From assembly GCA_001303705.1 (NCBI GenBank), contig LJUI01000118.1, positions 1 to 8,051 on the forward strand: a stretch of DNA of 8,051 nt, given 5' to 3'. This DNA is from a candidate division TA06 bacterium SM23_40 (lineage in GTDB: Bacteria; LJUI01; SM1-40). Position numbers and translations under genes: made by a program. Under the pieces are notes generated by a model that made no database searches, had not been told where the DNA came from, and worked only from the letters and a program-made list of their open reading frames with translations. Shown piece after piece: positions 5,467 through 8,051 of this stretch (position 1 is its first letter; every line of letters begins with the position of its first letter).

Positions 5467-6441
5467 ATGGATTCGATCAACCTCGACCCGGCCATGTATG
5501 AGTCTCTTCTCCCGTGGCTTCTCGAGGGGGAGCCATGGGTGCGGTATCGCACGTTGACCGACCTGCTCCGGCGGAAGCCAGACGACTCTGAGGTCGAGGC
5601 GGCGAGGAATGCCGTGCCCGACCACCAACTGATCCGTCCGATCCTGGCTCGTCAGAAAAGGAACGGCTGGTGGGGAAGGAAGAAGGACCTCCACACCTGG
5701 TGGCCCAAGAACAATACCACATTCTGGCTCGTGGGGACCCTGGCGGACTTTGGCCTGACGATCGAGGACGAACACGTATCTCGGGCATGTGCATGCATAT
5801 TCGACACCCAACTCGAGAGCGGCGGATTCCTCGGCTATAATCCGGATCAGGCCGCTGACTGTCACACCGGCATCCTGACAGAGTCGTTGGCCAAGGCCGG
5901 GAAGATCGGCGATGCGCGCCTGGAACGCGCATACCGCTGGCTGCGTTCACGTCAGCGACTCGATGGCGGATGGTGGTGTAAGGATACCGGACAACCCGGG
6001 CGGCCGAGGGAGGCGGAGCCGAGCTGCGCCCTCGCGACGATGTTTGTGCTCGGCGCTTTCGCGCACCATCCTCGGCTGCAGAAGAGCGATGTGGCCCGGC
6101 GGGGAGTGGAGTTTATGCTCGGTTGCTGGGAGAAGCGAGGTACGATCAAGTATGCGGGCCACGATTCGCAGATCGGAACAAACTGGGGAAAACTCAAGTA
6201 TCCATATACGGACTACCGGATACTCAAGTACCTCGATGTCGTCTCGAGGTTCCCCCACGTCCGCGGAGACCGGAGGGTCCGCGAGATGGCCGGGATCCTG
6301 GTATCGAAGCGAGGTCCGGTCGGTCGATACACTCCCGAGTCGATTCACAAAGTGTGGCACAAATTCGACTTCGGACAGAAGAAGAATCCGTCGAGATGGA
6401 TCACGGCGCTAGCACTTGGTGTAGTGCGCCGCATTCTGTGA
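5467..6441 (+). CDS. Alpha/alpha-toroid protein of the prenyltransferase/squalene-cyclase-like superfamily
   Basis: The product is 324 residues, without signal peptide or membrane segment, so it is probably cytoplasmic. ATG 5467 is preferred over the in-frame ATG 5449 because GGGAGGA (5453-5459) stands seven bases before it. The sequence has repeated helical units typical of this fold: WWPKNNTTFWLVGTLADFGL (79-98), ESGGFLGYNPDQAADCHTGI (117-136), RAYRWLRSRQRLDGGWW (154-170), ALATMFVLGAF (188-198) and a C-terminal PSRWITALALGVVRRIL (308-324). The 'SRQ.LDGGWW' phrase is like the QW-type motifs of terpene cyclases. The DxDD (squalene-hopene cyclase) and DDxxD catalytic motifs were not seen, so enzymatic cyclisation is not supported; it may bind a peptide or lipid, or be an orphan toroid. 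C110, C132, C171 and C187 with nearby His could bind metal. It is transcribed alone from 5231-5259 and ends in TGA. Confidence 0.75.
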   Translation: MDSINLDPAMYESLLPWLLEGEPWVRYRTLTDLLRRKPDDSEVEAARNAVPDHQLIRPILARQKRNGWWGRKKDLHTWWPKNNTTFWLVGTLADFGLTIEDEHVSRACACIFDTQLESGGFLGYNPDQAADCHTGILTESLAKAGKIGDARLERAYRWLRSRQRLDGGWWCKDTGQPGRPREAEPSCALATMFVLGAFAHHPRLQKSDVARRGVEFMLGCWEKRGTIKYAGHDSQIGTNWGKLKYPYTDYRILKYLDVVSRFPHVRGDRRVREMAGILVSKRGPVGRYTPESIHKVWHKFDFGQKKNPSRWITALALGVVRRIL

Positions 6442-6464
6442 CGGTCGACCACTCGGAAAATGGC

Positions 6465-6493
6465 TTGCCACCGATGTGTCGAGTGTGTAGTAT
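6465..6493 (+). promoter_or_regulatory. Promoter of the nucleotidyltransferase-TPM operon
   Basis: TTGCCA (6465-6470), a 17-nt spacer and TAGTAT (6488-6493) lie 24 bases after the preceding stop codon. The -35 has one deviation from consensus. The leader to ATG 6581 is about 80 nt. No terminator was seen between the toroid gene and this promoter, so some read-through is possible. Confidence 0.6.
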
Positions 6494-6580
6494 GGTGTCC
6501 GCAGGAGACACACCGGTACGTAGCATTCACTCCTATCTGTCCATTCTTGACTTCACTCAATGTAGTGGAGGGGAGCGGCG

Positions 6581-7339
6581 ATGAAGAGTCTGGTCAATAT
6601 CGAAACATTACCCGAGGCGGCGCGGAAGCGGATCGTCCCCTTCTGCGAGCAGATGCTCCAGCTCCATGGCGAAACGATTGAGTCGATGGTCGTCTACGGC
6701 AGCGCCACCGGGCTCAACTTTGTGCCGAAGCGCTCCGATGTCAATCTGCTCATCGTTGTCAGCGAGCTAGGGTACGAGACCCTGCGCCAGAGCCTCAGAC
6801 TGGTCGATCGCGGGATCAAGAAGAAGATCGCAGCGCCTCTTTTCCTCACCAGGCAGAACATCGAGCGCTCGCTCGACGTCTTTCCCATAGAATTCCTGGA
6901 GATGAAGGAGAACCATGTTGTCATCTACGGGGAGGATCCGCTAGAGGGGATCGAGATCGATCCCGAGCGGCTGCGGCTCGAGTGTGAGGAGCAGCTACGG
7001 GGGAAGCTCGTGAGGCTGCGCCAGGCGTATCTCGAGGTGGGCCTCGGGCGTAAAGGGATCGAGATGCTGCTCAAAGAGTCGCTGAGCGCGCTCATCCCGA
7101 CGTTTCGCGCGATGCTCCGTCTCAAAGGGCTCGGACCGATTCGGGAGAAAGAGAAAGTGATCGACGCACTTGCTTCGCAGTTCAATGTCGACGGACAGGC
7201 GTTCCTCGAAGTACTGCACGACCAGCAGGCCGACGAGAAGATCGGGAAGCAGGACGCGGAGACGTTCTTCGGCAAGTACCTCGAGGCCCTCGATCAGCTG
7301 ACAGTGGCTGTAGATCGCCTGTTCGAAGGAGGGGAATGA
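6581..7339 (+). CDS. Nucleotidyltransferase-fold protein (MNT-like) with helical C-terminus
   Basis: The product is 252 residues, starting at ATG 6581 after GGAGGGGAG (6567-6575). The N-terminal part has the polymerase-beta-type nucleotidyltransferase pattern: the strand SMVVYGSATGLNFVPKRSDV (36-55 region) with GS at 40-41, and D53 followed by N55, where the family usually has Asp-x-Asp. The loss of the second Asp suggests weakened or altered metal binding; the protein may bind nucleotide without transferring it. From about residue 115 the chain is helical (RLECEEQLRGKLVRLRQAYL, then a second bundle), like HEPN or substrate-binding helical partners of MNT domains. It has no signal peptide. 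The stop overlaps the next start as ATGA, so translation of the two is probably coupled. The substrate is unknown; a toxin-antitoxin role is not supported by the neighbour. Confidence 0.75.
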   Translation: MKSLVNIETLPEAARKRIVPFCEQMLQLHGETIESMVVYGSATGLNFVPKRSDVNLLIVVSELGYETLRQSLRLVDRGIKKKIAAPLFLTRQNIERSLDVFPIEFLEMKENHVVIYGEDPLEGIEIDPERLRLECEEQLRGKLVRLRQAYLEVGLGRKGIEMLLKESLSALIPTFRAMLRLKGLGPIREKEKVIDALASQFNVDGQAFLEVLHDQQADEKIGKQDAETFFGKYLEALDQLTVAVDRLFEGGE

Positions 7340-8051
7340 AGTCGATGATGGCCAGGGCGACAAGGGTGCTCTCACTCCTCATCGTGCTGCTTGTCTCCGT
7401 GCACTCCGGGAAGGCTCGCGCCCAGGAGGTGAGTCTTCCCGCCCCACGTGGATACGTGAACGACTTCGCGGACGTGATCTCGCCGGGCGATGAGTCGATG
7501 ATGGCCAACCTCGCCGGGGAGCTCGAGCGTGTGACCACGGCCCAGATCGCTGTTGTGACCCTCGAGACGACCCAACCGCTCGTGATCGAGGAGTTCGGTG
7601 TCAGGCTTTTCGAAGCGTGGAAGATCGGCCAGGCGGGGGAGGATAATGGACTCCTTCTTCTGTTTGCGCTTCAGGATCGCAAGGTGAGGATCGAGACCGG
7701 GTACGGGCTCGAGGGAGCGGTGCCCGACGCACTGGCCGACCGCATCATCCGGGACACCATGGTGCCGTTCTTCAGACGCGAGGAGTACAGCCAGGGCCTG
7801 CTCCAGGCGACGGTGCAGCTCGCCGACCTGGTCGCCCGCGAGTACGGGGTCGAGCTCGCCTCTCTGCGCTCCGTGCCGAGAGCAGTGCCTCCGCCGCCTT
7901 CGGCCGCGCGATGCGGACCCGGCCTCCTCACGCTGATCTTCTTCATGATCATTATGATACTCTTCGGCAGGCGAGGAGGTCTATTCTGGCTCTTGCTCTT
8001 CGGCCTGGGCATGGGGCGTCGTCCTGGCGGATACTGGTACGGGTCTGGTAT
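7336..8051 (+). CDS. TPM-domain (YgcG-like) secreted/membrane protein, cut by the window edge
   Basis: The frame is open from ATG 7336 to the window end (238 codons). The start overlaps the preceding stop by ATGA and AAGGAGGGG stands just before it. Residues 1-29 form a signal peptide (LSLLIVLLVSVHSGKARA|Q). The TPM domain follows with the typical YVNDFADVISPGDE (40-53), TAQIAVVTLE, GEDNGLLLLFALQDRKVRIE and TGYGLEGAVPDALADRIIRD phrases. After a Pro-rich linker, a membrane helix starts near residue 197 (LLTLIFFMIIMILFG), followed by a Gly-rich hydrophobic stretch. TPM proteins have been tied to acid-phosphatase activity in plants, photosystem II repair and membrane quality control, often next to LemA genes; no LemA is seen here. 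In bacteria the function is uncertain. The C-terminus is missing. Confidence 0.88.
   Translation, partial: MKSMMARATRVLSLLIVLLVSVHSGKARAQEVSLPAPRGYVNDFADVISPGDESMMANLAGELERVTTAQIAVVTLETTQPLVIEEFGVRLFEAWKIGQAGEDNGLLLLFALQDRKVRIETGYGLEGAVPDALADRIIRDTMVPFFRREEYSQGLLQATVQLADLVAREYGVELASLRSVPRAVPPPPSAARCGPGLLTLIFFMIIMILFGRRGGLFWLLLFGLGMGRRPGGYWYGSG

Noticed and set aside
6494-6520. GTGTC/GACAC small hairpin in the nucleotidyltransferase leader
   Set aside because: It is only 5 bp and without a matching element elsewhere; it is not distinguishable from chance.
1-8051. tRNA (including selC), rRNA, CRISPR array or insertion sequence
   Set aside because: I looked for cloverleaf-like segments, regularly spaced repeats and transposase-like frames and saw none.

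Overview
This is a GC-rich (roughly 60 % by eye) bacterial window. The mix of an ordinary uvrA, secreted proteins ending in an Ig-like 'PxGxPxPGNPVV…VPAGAPLGxYTYExxVG' module, an alpha/alpha-toroid protein and a TPM-domain protein recalls uncultured candidate phyla of the FCB / Eisenbacteria / Krumholzibacteria / Latescibacteria type. That placement is an impression from protein style and was not computed.

Layout. (1) 1-1774, minus strand: the N-terminal 591 codons of UvrA, running off the left edge. (2) 1775-2269: about 500 bases without a convincing gene, holding a candidate uvrA promoter (minus strand) and a perfect GC hairpin. (3) 2270-3608 and 3767-5104, plus strand: two tandem paralogous transcription units. 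Each has its own TTGACA-17-TA(G/T)(A/G)CT promoter, a structured leader of about 140 nt, a strong Shine-Dalgarno, a 354-codon reading frame and a hairpin terminator. (4) 5231-6441: a promoter, a 200-nt leader with a long-range hairpin, and a 324-residue alpha/alpha-toroid (prenyltransferase/squalene-cyclase-like) protein. (5) 6465 to the right edge: a promoter, a nucleotidyltransferase-like gene and, overlapping it by ATGA, a secreted and membrane-anchored TPM-domain protein that runs off the right edge.

The main discovery is in region 3. Read naively, both paralogs are broken by a TGA at codon 91. Three things argue against simple breakage. The TGA is at the same codon in both copies. The frame stays open on both sides, so both proteins are exactly 353 residues with gap-free similarity of about 70 %. 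A hairpin follows the TGA with its apical loop (GGC or GGT) starting exactly 23 nt after the TGA in both copies, and one stem base pair is swapped from C-G to G-C between copies. This fits a bacterial SECIS element and selenocysteine insertion, giving a Cys-Sec pair (GW[WY]C-U-[AG]G) in a secreted protein of a family I do not recognise as a known selenoprotein. TGA is used as an ordinary stop by two other genes in the window, so a genome-wide TGA reassignment is disfavoured.

The two paralogs look like separately transcribed secreted proteins. No selA, selB, selC or selD gene lies in the window, so decoding capacity must be checked elsewhere in the genome.
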